Assembly (NCBI GenBank): GCA_947165725.1
Contig: CAMVBL010000061.1
Span: 1-6,369, forward strand
From: an uncultured Caryophanales bacterium
GTDB taxonomy: Bacteria > Bacillota_I > Bacilli_A > RFN20 > CAG-826
Reading direction: 5' to 3'
DNA: 6,369 bases
This document shows, one piece after another, positions 6,199 through 6,369 of the stretch. Numbering within the stretch: position 1 is the first letter of the stretch; every line of letters begins with the position of its first letter. Under the pieces are notes generated by a model. It made no database searches. It saw nothing but the letters and a program-made list of their open reading frames with translations, and was not told the DNA's origin. The position numbers were made by a program, and so were the translations under genes.

Positions 6199-6369
6199 AT
6201 GGCATGTACAGTTAATAAGCAATTTATCAATCAAATCGAAGTGATGAAGTCTAAATTCATCGCTTACTTAGTACCACTTAATAACGAAGAAGACTTTAAA
6301 CCATTATTAGCCCTTCTTCGTAAAGAACATAAAAAAGCCAAACATATTGTTTATGCTTACCGCGTCAAC
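6199..6369 (+). CDS. yigZ: YigZ/IMPACT (UPF0029) family protein, N-terminal 57 residues (3' partial)
   Basis: The reading frame starts at ATG 6199, one base after the stop of the giant gene, and runs off the window. Residues 17-26 (KSKFIAYLVP), the acidic stretch NNEED, the helix ending LLRKEHKKAKH and the strand IVYAYRVN match the start of the YigZ/IMPACT N-terminal domain. That domain typically reads K-K-S-(R/K)-F-I, then a helix ending in (R/K)-K-x-H-x-x-A-x-H, then x-x-Y-A-Y-R. The Cys often found before YAYR is Val here. Full-length bacterial members have about 200-215 residues and carry a second C-terminal domain (DUF1949), which lies outside the window. Eukaryotic IMPACT/Yih1 regulates the Gcn2 kinase through Gcn1; the bacterial role is not settled. 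The one-base gap suggests an operon with the giant gene. The family call is confident, the function unknown. Confidence 0.87.
   Translation, partial: MACTVNKQFINQIEVMKSKFIAYLVPLNNEEDFKPLLALLRKEHKKAKHIVYAYRVN

Noticed and set aside
6181..6260. Terminator or promoter between the two genes
   Set aside because: There is only one base between them, and I see no hairpin with a T-run and no paired -35/-10 elements in the flanking sequence.
1..6369. Possible mycoplasma-type code (TGA = Trp)
   Set aside because: The long frame has no TGA and the Trp codons checked are all TGG, so the standard code fits.

Overview
The window looks like a piece of a low-GC (by eye roughly 35-40%) Gram-positive-type chromosome, most likely an uncultured member of the Bacilli/Erysipelotrichia/Mollicutes-related gut lineages. 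The grounds are the strong TTA (Leu), AAA, GAA and AAT/GAT codon preference and the YigZ-like neighbour. All Trp codons I checked in the long reading frame are TGG and no TGA interrupts it, so the standard bacterial code applies and not the mycoplasma TGA=Trp code. The taxonomic guess rests on style only.

Almost the whole window (positions 3-6197) is one giant gene on the + strand. It is cut at its 5' end by the window edge: the frame is open to the left, the first ATG at 45 has no ribosome binding site, and the residues before it fit the known family pattern. The visible N-terminus is an integral membrane module resembling CvpA (colicin V production protein): a GxxRG-type basic loop, a hydrophobic helix, a second long hydrophobic helix, a basic loop, and a third helix starting with a conserved-looking 'LGAI'. 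After the last helix about 1,885 residues follow with no further membrane segment, which the positive-inside rule places outside the cell. This part is a chain of very divergent, probably alpha-helical repeats. One recurring element is an S-x-L-L-x-x-x-L-P helix preceded by an amphipathic stretch, often with Asn-Ser just before it. A second is a W-x-x-E helix. In three units they are collinear, with 28-31 residues from the Pro to the Trp. No LPXTG, GW, SLH or C-terminal anchor is visible, so the CvpA-like module would be the only anchor.

One base after the stop codon of the giant gene a second gene begins (6199 to the window end, 57 codons visible). It is the N-terminal part of a YigZ/IMPACT (UPF0029) family protein. 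The tight spacing suggests co-transcription and perhaps translational coupling, but no functional link between the two products can be read from the sequence. No RNA gene, mobile element, CRISPR array, promoter or terminator is visible, and there is no gene-free stretch of any length.

Residue numbers below count the Met codon at position 45 as residue 1.
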